64,000 nt of DNA, taken from Streptomyces echinatus (GTDB taxonomy: Bacteria > Actinomycetota > Actinomycetes > Streptomycetales > Streptomycetaceae). Below the pieces are notes generated by a model that saw only the letters and a list, made by a program, of their open reading frames with translations, searched no databases and was not told the DNA's origin. This document shows positions 51,523-60,194 of the stretch, piece after piece. The stretch lies in contig NZ_JACHJK010000008.1 of the NCBI RefSeq assembly GCF_014203595.1, forward strand, positions 62,001 through 126,000, given 5' to 3'. How positions within the stretch are numbered: the stretch's first letter is position 1; each line of letters starts with the position of its first letter. Made by a program: the position numbers and the translations under genes.

Positions 51523-53277
51523 TCACGTGGGCCTGCCCGCATCTGCGCCTTCGATCGCGTGATGCTGCTGGTGACATTGCGAGTGCAGGAGTTCGAGATT
51601 CTTGAGGTCGTTCCCACCGCCGTGCTTTCGGTGCACGATGTGGTGCACGTTCAGCGTCCGGCGGACGGCGTCGAACCAGGACACCCAGTCGTGGACATTG
51701 TCCGGTTCGAACTCGGCTCCTTCCACGAGGTCGAGGCCGCATCGCGCGCATCGGCCTTTCTGACGGACGGCGAGAGTCTGGACGAACTTGTTCTCCAGTC
51801 CCAGTTTTGTCCGTCTGGCTGCGCGCTCGGCCCAATAGTCGACCAACGCCGGGTCGTCCTTGGAATGGGTTCCAAGGACCGGCACGTGCCTGACGATCCT
51901 GGTCATCGCGGCGGGCTTGATGTGCACCGAGTCATCGCCAAAGACCCAGCGGTTCTCACTCCCGGGAATCCGCTTGCCCCAGTACCGGGCTGCGACCCAC
52001 TGCCTTCCCTTCCTCCGATGCTGTCTGCACGCCCAGTTCCACAACTGGCCGAACATGATCCGATCGATTTCCGTGAAGGCCCTCTTGGAGCTCCAGGGGC
52101 GGTAGTACATGGTCCAGCCCCGAACGAACGAGTTCATCTGACGGATCAGCAGACCCGCAGGATTCCCCCGGTTCGTCCGGGCGATGTCCCGGATACGTTC
52201 CCTGGCCCTCTTCACCGCGTTCTTGCTCGGCGTCACGAGGGTGTAGCCGTTGGCGTACGTCCGGATGGTGCACCCGAGGAAGTCGAAGCCGTCCGTGAGG
52301 TGTCGGACTCTCGTCTTCTCCTCGTTGAAAGCCAGCCCCCTGGGGGTGAACCATTCCTTCAGCCGCCGGTACGCCTCGTGCGCGGCCTGCTCCGTGTGAC
52401 AGATGACCACGAAGTCGTCCGCGTACCGCACAAGCGCCGGGGAGTCCTCCTTGAGGATCCGGGAATCCCGGTGCTTCCTCCAGGAGACCCCGGCCGCCTC
52501 CTCCATTCCGTGCAGAGCGATGTTGAGTAGGAGCGGGCTGATGACCCCTCCTTGCGGAGTGCCTTCCACCGTCGGTGCGAAGACGCCCCTGTCCATCACT
52601 CCAGCCTTCAGCCATCCCTCGATCGCATCCCTGGCCGGGAAGCTGCCGATGGACCGCATCAGGTGCGCATGGTCGATCCGGTCGAACGCCGCCGACAAGT
52701 CGGCGTCCAGCACCCATTTCCGGTTGCTGGCGGGCTTGCCCACCACCTGGAAGATGGTCGCCAGGGCGTCGTGACATCCCCGGCCGGGACGGAAGCCGTA
52801 GCTTCGCGCCTCGAAACGCGCCTCCCACTCCGGTTCCAGGGCGTTCTTCACCCTGGCCTGGTGGACCCGGTCCCGGATGACCGGGATGCCGAGCGGACGC
52901 GTCTTTCCATTCGCCTTCGGAATCTGTACTCGCTTCACCGGGCGCGGACGAGCGGCCCCGTCCCGCAGGAGCCGGCGGGCCAGTCGGCCCCGCTCCTTCG
53001 GGCTCAGTGCCGTCTCCCCGTCCACTCCGGCGGTCTTCCGCCCCCGGCTCACCTGCGTCACCCGGCGCACACTCAACAACGTGTTCGCGGCCGACCGCAT
53101 CATGAGCTTCTGGAGGTTTCGGATCTTCTTCATGTCACCGGCTTGGGCGGCCTTGAAGATCCGCTGCCGCAATCTCGTTACTTCGCGGTCGACTTGGCCC
53201 CAGTCGATCTGGTGCCACGCTTCCGCGTCGTCGACAGCTCCGTTCCAGAAGGGCACCGGTCCGGTGCTCTGGTCCAT
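51523..53277 (-). CDS. ltrA: Group II intron reverse transcriptase/maturase with HNH endonuclease
   Basis: The protein has 584 residues from ATG 53277 (GGGAGGGC upstream). The reverse transcriptase core includes YGFRPGRGCHDA, DADLSAAFDRID, GTPQGGVISPLLLN and the catalytic YADD at 285-288. The maturase X domain is at about 345-440 (FVRGWTMYYRPW). The C-terminal HNH nuclease has CARC (510-513), HH at 545-546, N560 and the H569/H572 region. Every catalytic motif is intact, so the intron should be able to splice and to move by retrohoming. It lies within domain IV of the intron. Confidence 0.95.
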   Translation of the reverse strand: MDQSTGPVPFWNGAVDDAEAWHQIDWGQVDREVTRLRQRIFKAAQAGDMKKIRNLQKLMMRSAANTLLSVRRVTQVSRGRKTAGVDGETALSPKERGRLARRLLRDGAARPRPVKRVQIPKANGKTRPLGIPVIRDRVHQARVKNALEPEWEARFEARSYGFRPGRGCHDALATIFQVVGKPASNRKWVLDADLSAAFDRIDHAHLMRSIGSFPARDAIEGWLKAGVMDRGVFAPTVEGTPQGGVISPLLLNIALHGMEEAAGVSWRKHRDSRILKEDSPALVRYADDFVVICHTEQAAHEAYRRLKEWFTPRGLAFNEEKTRVRHLTDGFDFLGCTIRTYANGYTLVTPSKNAVKRARERIRDIARTNRGNPAGLLIRQMNSFVRGWTMYYRPWSSKRAFTEIDRIMFGQLWNWACRQHRRKGRQWVAARYWGKRIPGSENRWVFGDDSVHIKPAAMTRIVRHVPVLGTHSKDDPALVDYWAERAARRTKLGLENKFVQTLAVRQKGRCARCGLDLVEGAEFEPDNVHDWVSWFDAVRRTLNVHHIVHRKHGGGNDLKNLELLHSQCHQQHHAIEGADAGRPT

Positions 53278-53930
53278 GCGCCCTCCCTGTCCAACTTGCA
53301 CTGTCGTGAACTCGATTCGTCATCGGTGCCTCAAAAACCCACCCGGTCCGCTTGGGCGTCCTTTCGGACCCGGGCATCAGCCCGGTATCCGCCGGGTTAT
53401 AGCCGGAGGGCGGAGCCCCTGATCCCGGCCTTTCCCCTTGCCTTTCGGCATAGCGGCATTCGCTTCTCGGGCCATCCTTTTCCCGCAGAGGAGTTCAGCC
53501 TTCGTTGCCTCCGGCCTACCCATAGGGACCTCTACGGGGTTTCCCTGTTCCATACACACGAGATGCGTCCGGGGTGGATGCCCTCTCTGACCCGGGAGCC
53601 GCGGTGACCTACTCCGGTGATGGCAGATGGCATCCGGAGTCGCGCAGGGGTTCTCACCCGGTAGCTCCTGGACCGCCTCGACAGCTTCCACTGAGGCGGC
53701 TGATCTTTACGAGTCCTCATCAAGGGTTCACTTGTGTTCATCCGTTCGGACTTTCCCCGACCCGTACCGATCCAGTGGTCGTCTCGGCCTTCGGTCTGAT
53801 GGCCAGGCTCCGCACCGAGGAATTACTTCCTCCGCACGCTGGCTGGGGAATCGACCAATTAGTCACAGGTCGAGAGCGTCGATATCTCCATCCCTACGCT
53901 CGCTCGCATTGTGCGGCTTTCAGGTCGCAC

Positions 53931-54112
53931 ATCTTGTAGACCATGTCCTCGCCGTACCCGACCGCCTTTCCGAAGTCGGCGGCCCGCATCCCCACCGCCT
54001 CGCGGCGCAGCCGCAGTTGCCTGCCCACGGTCGTGATGACCGCGACCCCCCACTCGTCGTCCGGGTCGACTTCCCACCCCGGCTCGCTCACGGCCTCCGT
54101 GTCCACCGACAT
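53931..54112 (-). CDS. XRE-DUF5753 regulator, 5' exon
   Basis: Starts at ATG 54112 with GGAGG 7 nt upstream. It gives 60 complete codons plus two bases (AT) of a split codon. It holds an acidic N-terminus (MSVDTEAVSEPGWEVDPDDE) and the helix-turn-helix up to GYGEDMVYK. The exon ends at 53931 where the intron GTGCG begins. In unspliced mRNA translation would continue into intron sequence for about 12 residues and stop at 53894, giving a short HTH fragment. Confidence 0.88.
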
Positions 54113-54446
54113 CCGCGCCCTCCGTCGCACCCGTGGTTTTTCATCACGGTAAGTGCCGACGGCGACACGGAGTGATGCGAACACCGGAACCCGACCCCAC
54201 GAGTTCCGGTGGCGCCGGCCGCCTAGAGCCAAGGACGGACGGGGGGAAAGAACCCCACCGAGCCCCACCCCTCCCGCCCGGAGCGCACGCTCACTCGGGT
54301 GGGTGAATATGCCCCGGTCAGCTGGATTTTGTGGACCCGGGCGGCTCTACGCTCGGCACAACACAACCGAAGACATGCGACGGCCCCCGCCGGGACGGCA
54401 ATCCCAGTGCGAGGGCCTGACCACCGAGGAAGGTAAGGACTTCCCG
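54113..54446. promoter_or_regulatory. Divergent promoter region, 334 nt
   Basis: It lies between the XRE gene (-) and the winged-helix/zinc-ribbon gene (+). No gene is supported. A somewhat AT-richer patch around 54300-54370 (GCTGGATTTTGTGGACC, then CGGCACAACACAACC) is the probable promoter for the rightward gene. Confidence 0.35.
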
Positions 54447-55613
54447 ATGGGTACCCAGAACCCTAGCGCGCCCCCGTGCGCCCAGGCCCCCGTTGCGGGC
54501 GACAAGCACCCGATCCGGCGTCCCCGGGCCGGTGGGCTCACTCACGACAACACCCGCCACGCCAGCCGCTTCACGGTGATCGGCAACCACCTCACCCAGC
54601 ACCCGGACCTCTCCCTCCTCGCGATCGGTCTGGCGTGTCACATCCAGTCGCTGCCGAGGGGTGCCCGCGTCGACATCAAGAGCCTCGCCGCACGGTTCCC
54701 CGAGGGGGCGACCCGGATCGCGGCGGCCCTGCGGGAGTTGGAGGCCCACGGCTACCTGCGGCGCGAGCGCGAACGCGTCCCCGACGGCCGCATCGTCACC
54801 CGGACGGTCTCCTGCAACCAGCCGACGACCGCCCACCACCGGCCCGCCGCCCACCACCCGCCGGGGGCCCTCGACCGGACCGGGGTCCACCACCGGCCCG
54901 CGGCCCACCACCCGCCGGGGGCCCTCGACCGGACCGGGGCCCACCACCGGCCCGCGGCCCACCACCAGCCCGAGGCCCACCACCAGCCCGAGGCCCTCGA
55001 CCGGCCCAAGGCCCTCGACCGGCCCAAGGCCCGCCACCAGCCCGCGGCCCTCGACCGGCCCGGGGCCCACGACCGGACCCGGGCCCACGGCCGCCCGGAG
55101 TCCCGGGCCGCGGCGGCTCCGCGGCGGCGGGAGACGTGCGAGGGCGGCGAGACGAACCCCGCGCGGCCGGCGCGCGAGGAGCGAGCGCCCCGCAAGCCGC
55201 TGCCGGCCGTGCCGAGCCCCGGGTACGCCGCCCCCGCGCTCCTGGAGGCCGCCACCGGCCTCCTGGCGGACCTCCACCGCCACGACCCGCGGCTGCTCCT
55301 CTCCGCCCGCGACGCCGCCCATCTGGCCCCGGGCGTCGCCGCCTGGCTGGAGCGGGAGGTCGCCCCCGCCGCCGTACGCCGCGCCCTGACCGCCGACCTG
55401 CCCCCCGAGGGCGTACGCCGCCCCGCGGCCCTCCTGGCGCACCGCCTCGCCGCCCAGCTGCCGCCCCCGCCGCCGTTCCGGGCGCCGGCCGCTCCGCCGC
55501 CACCCCGTCACCCGATGCGGAACTGCGACGGCTGCGACCGCGCCTTCCGCTCACCCGACCCCGGAACCACCCGCTGCCGCGACTGCCGAACCGACTCACT
55601 GGAGGCCGCCTAG
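54447..55613 (+). CDS. Winged-helix protein with hexapeptide repeat linker and C-terminal zinc ribbon
   Basis: The protein has 388 residues from ATG 54447 (GAAGGTAAGGAC upstream). Residues 30-125 form a helix-turn-helix domain (FTVIGNHLTQHPDLSLLAIG, KSLAARFPEGATRIAAALRELEAHGYL). Residues 129-218 are 15 hexapeptides of the type HHRPAA/LDRPxA. A helical domain follows (ATGLLADLHRHDPRLLLSARD). The end has two CxxC pairs (CDGCDRAF, CRDC), a zinc ribbon. It probably binds DNA with both ends; such proteins are widespread in Streptomyces but uncharacterised. Confidence 0.75.
   Translation: MGTQNPSAPPCAQAPVAGDKHPIRRPRAGGLTHDNTRHASRFTVIGNHLTQHPDLSLLAIGLACHIQSLPRGARVDIKSLAARFPEGATRIAAALRELEAHGYLRRERERVPDGRIVTRTVSCNQPTTAHHRPAAHHPPGALDRTGVHHRPAAHHPPGALDRTGAHHRPAAHHQPEAHHQPEALDRPKALDRPKARHQPAALDRPGAHDRTRAHGRPESRAAAAPRRRETCEGGETNPARPAREERAPRKPLPAVPSPGYAAPALLEAATGLLADLHRHDPRLLLSARDAAHLAPGVAAWLEREVAPAAVRRALTADLPPEGVRRPAALLAHRLAAQLPPPPPFRAPAAPPPPRHPMRNCDGCDRAFRSPDPGTTRCRDCRTDSLEAA
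54831..55100 (+). repeat. 15 in-frame tandem 18-nt repeats
   Basis: Each unit encodes A(H/L)(H/D)(R/P/Q)(P/T)x, for example AHHRPA, ALDRPK. Some units are exact copies, and a 54-nt block of three units occurs twice at the start. Being a multiple of three the array can gain or lose copies without frame loss, so copy number probably differs between strains. Confidence 0.9.
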
Positions 55614-55665
55614 CATGAAAGCGACGATCCTTGCCCCTGGGCACAGACGACGAGGAGCGAGCGCC

Positions 55666-56283
55666 ATGACCATCGCACCGGACGACGCGCGCCAGGGTGC
55701 CTCCCACATCTACCGAGCCATGCGGGATCTCGTTCAGTCCATGGACGACACCATTCCGGGCAAATTCGAGATCACGAAAAAGGGGATCGTCCACGACATG
55801 ATGGCGCCGATCGGTCCGCACGAGCTGACCACGCTGCACGTCCGGAAGCGGCTTGAAAAGGTCATGCCGGACGAGATCGTGGCGCACACCGGAGAGCCCG
55901 ACGTCGAGAACGAACTCGAGGGCATCCTGCGGCGCCCCGATGTGATGGTGATCGCTTGGGAGGACATGGACGTACCAGGCTCCTTCGACCCCCGCACGCT
56001 GTTCGCCGCCGTCGAGATCGTCTCCCGCTCCAACCCGGACAACGACTGGGTGGGCAAGGTCCGCGACTATCCTCTGATGGGCGTCCCCGTCTACGCGGTC
56101 TTCGACCCCCGGACCGGTACCGGCGCCGTCTTCTCGGACATCCACCCCACCCCCGACGGCCCCCGCTACGCCACCCGCAAGGATTTCGTCTACGGGGAGG
56201 ACGTCACCATCGCCGACTGGACGATCTCCACCGAGGGGCTGCCGCGCTACGAGGACCAGAGCGGCACGGAACCCCGGCCCTGA
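55666..56283 (+). CDS. Uma2-family (DUF820) PD-(D/E)XK nuclease-like protein
   Basis: The protein has 205 residues from ATG 55666 with GAGGAGCGAG upstream. RRPDVMVIAWEDMD, LFAAVEIVSRS and GKVRDYPLMGVPVYAVFDPR match the Uma2 pattern PD...(V)E(I)V...K.(Y)...GV..Y...D. The acidic and Lys residues expected of the PD-(D/E)XK fold are present. Uma2 proteins are very abundant in actinomycetes and cyanobacteria and their target is unknown. It is probably monocistronic. Confidence 0.85.
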   Translation: MTIAPDDARQGASHIYRAMRDLVQSMDDTIPGKFEITKKGIVHDMMAPIGPHELTTLHVRKRLEKVMPDEIVAHTGEPDVENELEGILRRPDVMVIAWEDMDVPGSFDPRTLFAAVEIVSRSNPDNDWVGKVRDYPLMGVPVYAVFDPRTGTGAVFSDIHPTPDGPRYATRKDFVYGEDVTIADWTISTEGLPRYEDQSGTEPRP

Positions 56284-56372
56284 CATCGAAGGGTGCCTTC
56301 CGGATGGGGATGAGCCGGTTTCGGCCGACTTGGCCGGAAGGGGCGGCCCCCGTCACCTCGTAGGGTGGTCCC

Positions 56373-57227
56373 ATGACGGAACTGCCCGCGCGGCGTCTGC
56401 TCCTCGTGCACGCGCACCCGGACGACGAGTCGATCAACAACGGCGCGACCATGGCCAAGTACACGGCCGAGGGTGCCCATGTGACTCTGGTCACCTGCAC
56501 CCTGGGCGAGCGGGGCGAGGTCATTCCGCCGGAGCTGCGGCATCTGACGGGCCCCGCGCTGGGCGCGCACCGGCGCGGCGAGCTGGACGCGGCCCTGGCC
56601 GCCCTCGGCGTCACGGACGGCCGGCTGCTCGGCGGCGCCGGGCGGTACGGCGACTCCGGCATGACCGGCCTCGCCGACAACGACGACCCCGGCTGCTTCT
56701 GGCAGGCCGACGTGGACGAGGCCGCCGGCCGCCTCGCCGAGGTGATCCTGGAGGTCCGCCCGCAGGTCGTCGTGACGTACGACGACAACGGCGGCTACGG
56801 CCACCCGGACCACGTCCAGGCCCACCGCGTCACCATGCGCGCGGTCGACCTCGCGGCCGAACGGGGCCACCGGATCGCCAAGGTGTACTGGAACCGCGTC
56901 CCGCGCACCGTCGCCGAGGCCGCCTTCGCCCGCCTCCAGGACGAGTTGGCCGCACTGCCGTTCGACAAGAGCGCGGCCCTGGACGACGTGCCGGGCGTGG
57001 TCGACGACGAGCGGATCACCACCACGATCGACGGCAGCGCGCACGGCGCCGCCAAGGCCGCCGCGATGCGTGCACACGCCACCCAGATCGAGGTGGCCGA
57101 GCCGTACTTCGCGCTCTCCAACGAACTCGCCCAGCCCCTGTTCACCACCGAGTACTACGAGTTGGTGCGCGGAACGGGACAGCGCGGGGAGACCGACCTG
57201 TTCGCCGGTGTCGAGGAGGCGTCATGA
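56373..57227 (+). CDS. mshB: Mycothiol synthesis deacetylase MshB
   Basis: The protein has 284 residues. HAHPDDES (13-20) and GYGHPDH (141-147) provide the zinc ligands and catalytic Asp of the LmbE/MshB deacetylases. The length and the inner sequence (LGERGEVIPPELRHL, GSGMTG-like DSGMTGLADNDDPGCFWQAD) match MshB, which removes acetyl from GlcNAc-inositol in mycothiol synthesis. Mycothiol is the actinomycete thiol buffer. It overlaps the following membrane protein gene by four bases. Confidence 0.93.
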   Translation: MTELPARRLLLVHAHPDDESINNGATMAKYTAEGAHVTLVTCTLGERGEVIPPELRHLTGPALGAHRRGELDAALAALGVTDGRLLGGAGRYGDSGMTGLADNDDPGCFWQADVDEAAGRLAEVILEVRPQVVVTYDDNGGYGHPDHVQAHRVTMRAVDLAAERGHRIAKVYWNRVPRTVAEAAFARLQDELAALPFDKSAALDDVPGVVDDERITTTIDGSAHGAAKAAAMRAHATQIEVAEPYFALSNELAQPLFTTEYYELVRGTGQRGETDLFAGVEEAS

Positions 57228-57640
57228 GCAACGACGGACCGGGCTCCCTGCTCGCCCAGCCCCTGCGCCCGCCCTCCGTGGGCCGGGCCGCCGCCCACGT
57301 CGGCCTGTTGCTGCTCGGCGCGGTCACCGGCCTCGCCGGGGCCCTGGTGCAGGCCGCCTGGTTCCCCGGCGGGCTGCTGCTCGCCCTCGCGGGCGCCGCC
57401 GGGCTCTTCCTCGGCGGAGGCTACGCCACCAGGAGCCGGAGCGGGGCGGTGGCGCCGGCGGCCGGCTGGATCGTCGCCGTCATCCTGCTCACCACCACAC
57501 GTCCGGAAGGCGACTTCCTGTTCGGCGCGGGCGGTGGCTCCTACCTGTTCCTGCTCGGCGGCATGGCCCTCGCTGTGATCTGTGCCACCGTCGGCGCCGG
57601 ACGGCAACCGGCCGCCGGCTCCGCCCGACTTGGCAAGTGA
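57224..57640 (+). CDS. DUF6113-like small membrane protein
   Basis: The protein has 138 residues with four helices (AAAHVGLLLLGAVTGLAGALV, GGLLLALAGAAGLFLGGGY, GWIVAVILLTTT, YLFLLGGMALAVICATVG). The RPEGDF loop is conserved among homologous Streptomyces proteins encoded right after mshB (memory). No function is known. ATG 57224 overlaps the mshB stop (ATGA), so it is co-translated with it. Confidence 0.75.
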   Translation: MSNDGPGSLLAQPLRPPSVGRAAAHVGLLLLGAVTGLAGALVQAAWFPGGLLLALAGAAGLFLGGGYATRSRSGAVAPAAGWIVAVILLTTTRPEGDFLFGAGGGSYLFLLGGMALAVICATVGAGRQPAAGSARLGK

Positions 57641-57745
57641 CGTACCACTTCGCCGGACGGCGCAGGTGCGAGTCCCGTGTGGGTTTCCTCAGCGGTCCTG
57701 GGATAAGCGCCAGAAGCGGCCAGTATGGTGGTGCGCGCCGCCGAG

Positions 57746-57790
57746 CCTCCCCCAAGTTCTCGACTGCGCTCGAACAGGGGGTACCCCCAC
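57746..57790. repeat. Dispersed Streptomyces-type hairpin repeat
   Basis: CCTCCCCCAAGTTCTCG through GGGGGTACCCCCAC has a C5/G5 outer stem, a GTTC/GAAC inner stem and a GGGGTACCCC palindrome. I recall closely similar sequences many times in Streptomyces intergenic regions. It lies 44 nt before the start of the next gene and may act on its translation or end read-through. Confidence 0.6.
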
Positions 57791-57833
57791 CTGAGGTCGA
57801 AACGGGCGGCGGAGCCAACCGGGAGAACCTGCC

Positions 57834-60194
57834 TTGAGTCGTGAAACTGACACTCCGTCCTCCGGGCCCAACGGGCGCGGAGGAGCCGCATACCCCTCCG
57901 GCACGCCGCCGTACGGGACCCCCATGGCTTCCGAAGACGGTACGGTCGCCGGCCGGTCCGGCACGCGGCCGGAGGAGAAGAAGACCGAGACCACGCTGAC
58001 GACCCGGATCCGGATCAACATCCCCGGATCCCGGCCCATTCCGCCGGTCGTCATGCGCAAGCCCGTCGGGGACGGCGAGAGCGCCCCGGACGAGGCGCCC
58101 GCCGCCGAGCCGCGGCCCGTGGCCGACCCGGCGCCCGCCGCCACCAGTGGCCCCGCCGACGCCCCGGCCGAACCCGCGGCCCAGGCGGAGGAGAAGACCA
58201 GCGACTGGTTCGCGCCCCGCAAGTCCTCCGCCCCCAAGGGCGGTCCGGGCGCCGGCGGCACGAACGGCGCCGGAAACCCCGGCGGTTCCACCCCCTCGGC
58301 GCCCTCCGCCGGCCCGGCGAGCCCCCGTCCGGGTGGTCCCGGTGCGTCCGGCCCGGCCGGTACCACCGGCGCGCGCCCCGGCGGCGGCCGTCCCGGCGGT
58401 GTGGTCGGCTCGATGAGCGTGCCCGGCCGCCCCGGCGGTACGAACGGCAAGGGCCTGCCCGGTGCCACCGGCGGCCCGGTCGCCCCGGGACACGGCGGCG
58501 GCACCGGCTCCTTCGACGTGACCGAGGCGCTGACCGCGGGCCCGCTGGGCGGCGGCCCCCGCCCCGGCGCCCCCGGCTCCGGCGAGCCCCGCCGGGACAA
58601 CCTGCCGTACTTCTCGGAGAGCCACCCGGACAACGGCGACGGCTTCGGCGCCGGTGCGGCGGGCGGTGCCCGCGGGCGCGGCGGCCCCGGCGGCGCCAGC
58701 GGCTTCGACGGCCCCGGCGGTCCCGGCGGTCCCGGCGGCCCGCAGGGCCCGGCCGGCCCCACCAGTGGCCCGGTCACCGGCGACGGTCCCCTCGTCCCGC
58801 CGGCCACCGGCGGCCCCGGCATGAAGCCGGGCGAGCCCTTCGACGGCCCCGCCGTCCCCGGCTTCGGCGGCCAGGGCACCACGCCCGCCCGCAGCGCCCT
58901 CGCCGATCTCGCCGACATCGAAGGACCCACCGGCTTCGGCGGGCCCGGCGGGCCGAGGGCCGGCGGTCCCGCGGGCGTCGGCCCCGGCGTCGGTCCCGCC
59001 GTCGGCCCCGGCGTCGGGCTGAGCGACGACACCGCGATCCTCACCCCGCAGAAGCCGGCCCCCGAGGGCACGCCCGGCTACCCCTCCCCGGCCGCCGACA
59101 ACGTCTCCGGACACACCGTCACCAGCGGCATCCCGGTCGTACCCGGCGCGGGCAAGTCCCCGTTCGGCCCGCACGCCGACGGCCCGGCGACGCCCGCCGC
59201 GCCCAGGCCGGGGCCGGCCGCCGCGCCCAAGGCGGCCGCCAAGCCGAAGAAGAAGGGCCGCAGCAAGCTGGTGCTGCTCGGCGTCGGCGTGGTCGTCGTC
59301 GCGGGCGGTGCCTACGGCGCCGGACTGCTGATGAACCACACCGACGTGCCCAAGGGCACCACGGTCCTCGGCGTCGACATCGGCGGCGGCACCCGCGACG
59401 ACGCGGTCAAGAAGCTGGACGACGCCTTCGGCAGCCGGGTCGACAAGCCGCTGAAGCTGGCCGTGGGCGGCAAGACGGTCACCCTCACGCCGGAGAACGC
59501 GGGTCTGCAGTTCGACTACCAGGCCACGGTCAGCGAGGCCGCGAAGAGCGACTACAACCCCGTGCACGTCATCGGCTCCCTGTTCGGCGAGAAGCGCGTG
59601 GTCGAGCCGGCCATGCCGGTGGACGAGGAGAAGCTCCAGGCCGCCCTCGAACAGGCCGGCGGGGGCTCGGGCTCGGTCACCGACGGCAGCATCGACTTCA
59701 AGTCCGGCAAGGCCGTGGCCGTCTACGGCAAGGCGGGCAAGGCCATCGACGCCGCCCAGTCCACCGACGCGGTCGCACAGGCCTACCGCACGCTGGTGGA
59801 GACGGGCACGTTGACCCCGGTCACCGTACCGACCGCCACCAAGCAGCCGACGGTCCCGGACTCCGAGGTCGACCGGATGATGAAGGAGTTCGCGAAGCCC
59901 GCGATGTCGGACCGGGTGACCGTGCAGACGGACGCGGCCCACTCGATCCCCCTCAGCCCGCAGAACTCGCTGTGGAAGTTCCTCAGGGTCACGGCCGTCG
60001 ACGGCAAGCTGGTCGACAAGCCCGACCTGAACGCCCTCAAGCAGCTGTATGGGCAGACCTTCGACGGGGTGCTCATCACCCGGGGCAACGGCAAGAAGAC
60101 CCCGGTCACCCCCGAGGACGTCTACGCCGCCATGCGCCCGGCACTGATGAGCAAGACCAACCGGGTCGCCGTCATCGAGACGAACCCGAGCTAG
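57834..60194 (+). CDS. Membrane protein with disordered N-terminus and PG_binding_4 domain
   Basis: The protein has 786 residues, from TTG 57834 with GGGAGA 8 nt upstream; ATG 57924 is an alternative. Residues 1-470 are Gly/Pro/Ala-rich, acidic in parts and presumably disordered and cytoplasmic. A basic stretch (KAAAKPKKKGRSK) is followed by one membrane helix near 480-497. The outer part is about 285 residues (GTTVLGVDIGGGTRDDAVKK, then VTVQTDAAHSIPLSPQN), resembling PG_binding_4 domains that touch the cell wall. No catalytic domain follows. The stop codon lies in the left arm of the element at 60191-60358. Confidence 0.75.
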   Translation: MSRETDTPSSGPNGRGGAAYPSGTPPYGTPMASEDGTVAGRSGTRPEEKKTETTLTTRIRINIPGSRPIPPVVMRKPVGDGESAPDEAPAAEPRPVADPAPAATSGPADAPAEPAAQAEEKTSDWFAPRKSSAPKGGPGAGGTNGAGNPGGSTPSAPSAGPASPRPGGPGASGPAGTTGARPGGGRPGGVVGSMSVPGRPGGTNGKGLPGATGGPVAPGHGGGTGSFDVTEALTAGPLGGGPRPGAPGSGEPRRDNLPYFSESHPDNGDGFGAGAAGGARGRGGPGGASGFDGPGGPGGPGGPQGPAGPTSGPVTGDGPLVPPATGGPGMKPGEPFDGPAVPGFGGQGTTPARSALADLADIEGPTGFGGPGGPRAGGPAGVGPGVGPAVGPGVGLSDDTAILTPQKPAPEGTPGYPSPAADNVSGHTVTSGIPVVPGAGKSPFGPHADGPATPAAPRPGPAAAPKAAAKPKKKGRSKLVLLGVGVVVVAGGAYGAGLLMNHTDVPKGTTVLGVDIGGGTRDDAVKKLDDAFGSRVDKPLKLAVGGKTVTLTPENAGLQFDYQATVSEAAKSDYNPVHVIGSLFGEKRVVEPAMPVDEEKLQAALEQAGGGSGSVTDGSIDFKSGKAVAVYGKAGKAIDAAQSTDAVAQAYRTLVETGTLTPVTVPTATKQPTVPDSEVDRMMKEFAKPAMSDRVTVQTDAAHSIPLSPQNSLWKFLRVTAVDGKLVDKPDLNALKQLYGQTFDGVLITRGNGKKTPVTPEDVYAAMRPALMSKTNRVAVIETNPS

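Larger units (their letters stand above)
51439..53930 (-). mobile_element. Group II intron with intact reverse transcriptase, inserted in the sense direction in an XRE gene
   Basis: On the minus strand the 5' end reads GTGCGACC (53930 downward), the consensus GUGYG start, and the 3' end is CTACCCGAC with a branch-type A seven or eight bases from the end and terminal AC. The intron is 2,492 nt long. About 650 nt before the reverse transcriptase gene would hold domains I-III; the RT is in domain IV; domain V is at 51515-51481 and domain VI follows. It lies in the coding direction of its host gene, so it can be removed by splicing from the mRNA. It was recognised by boundary motifs and RT; the domain I-III fold was not drawn. 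Confidence 0.93.

Noticed and set aside
51439..51617. Upstream extension of the XRE 3' exon frame
   Set aside because: It covers domains V and VI of the group II intron and the end of the RT gene. The exon boundary at 51438 is fixed by the consensus intron end and the restored junction.
54831..55100. Tandem repeats considered as a CRISPR array
   Set aside because: The 18-nt units follow each other without spacers and are translated in frame as hexapeptides, so it is a coding repeat.
57489..59942. An 817-codon minus-strand frame with Gly/Ala repeats
   Set aside because: It mirrors the low-complexity Gly/Pro-rich coding sequence of the plus-strand membrane protein and has no independent start signals.
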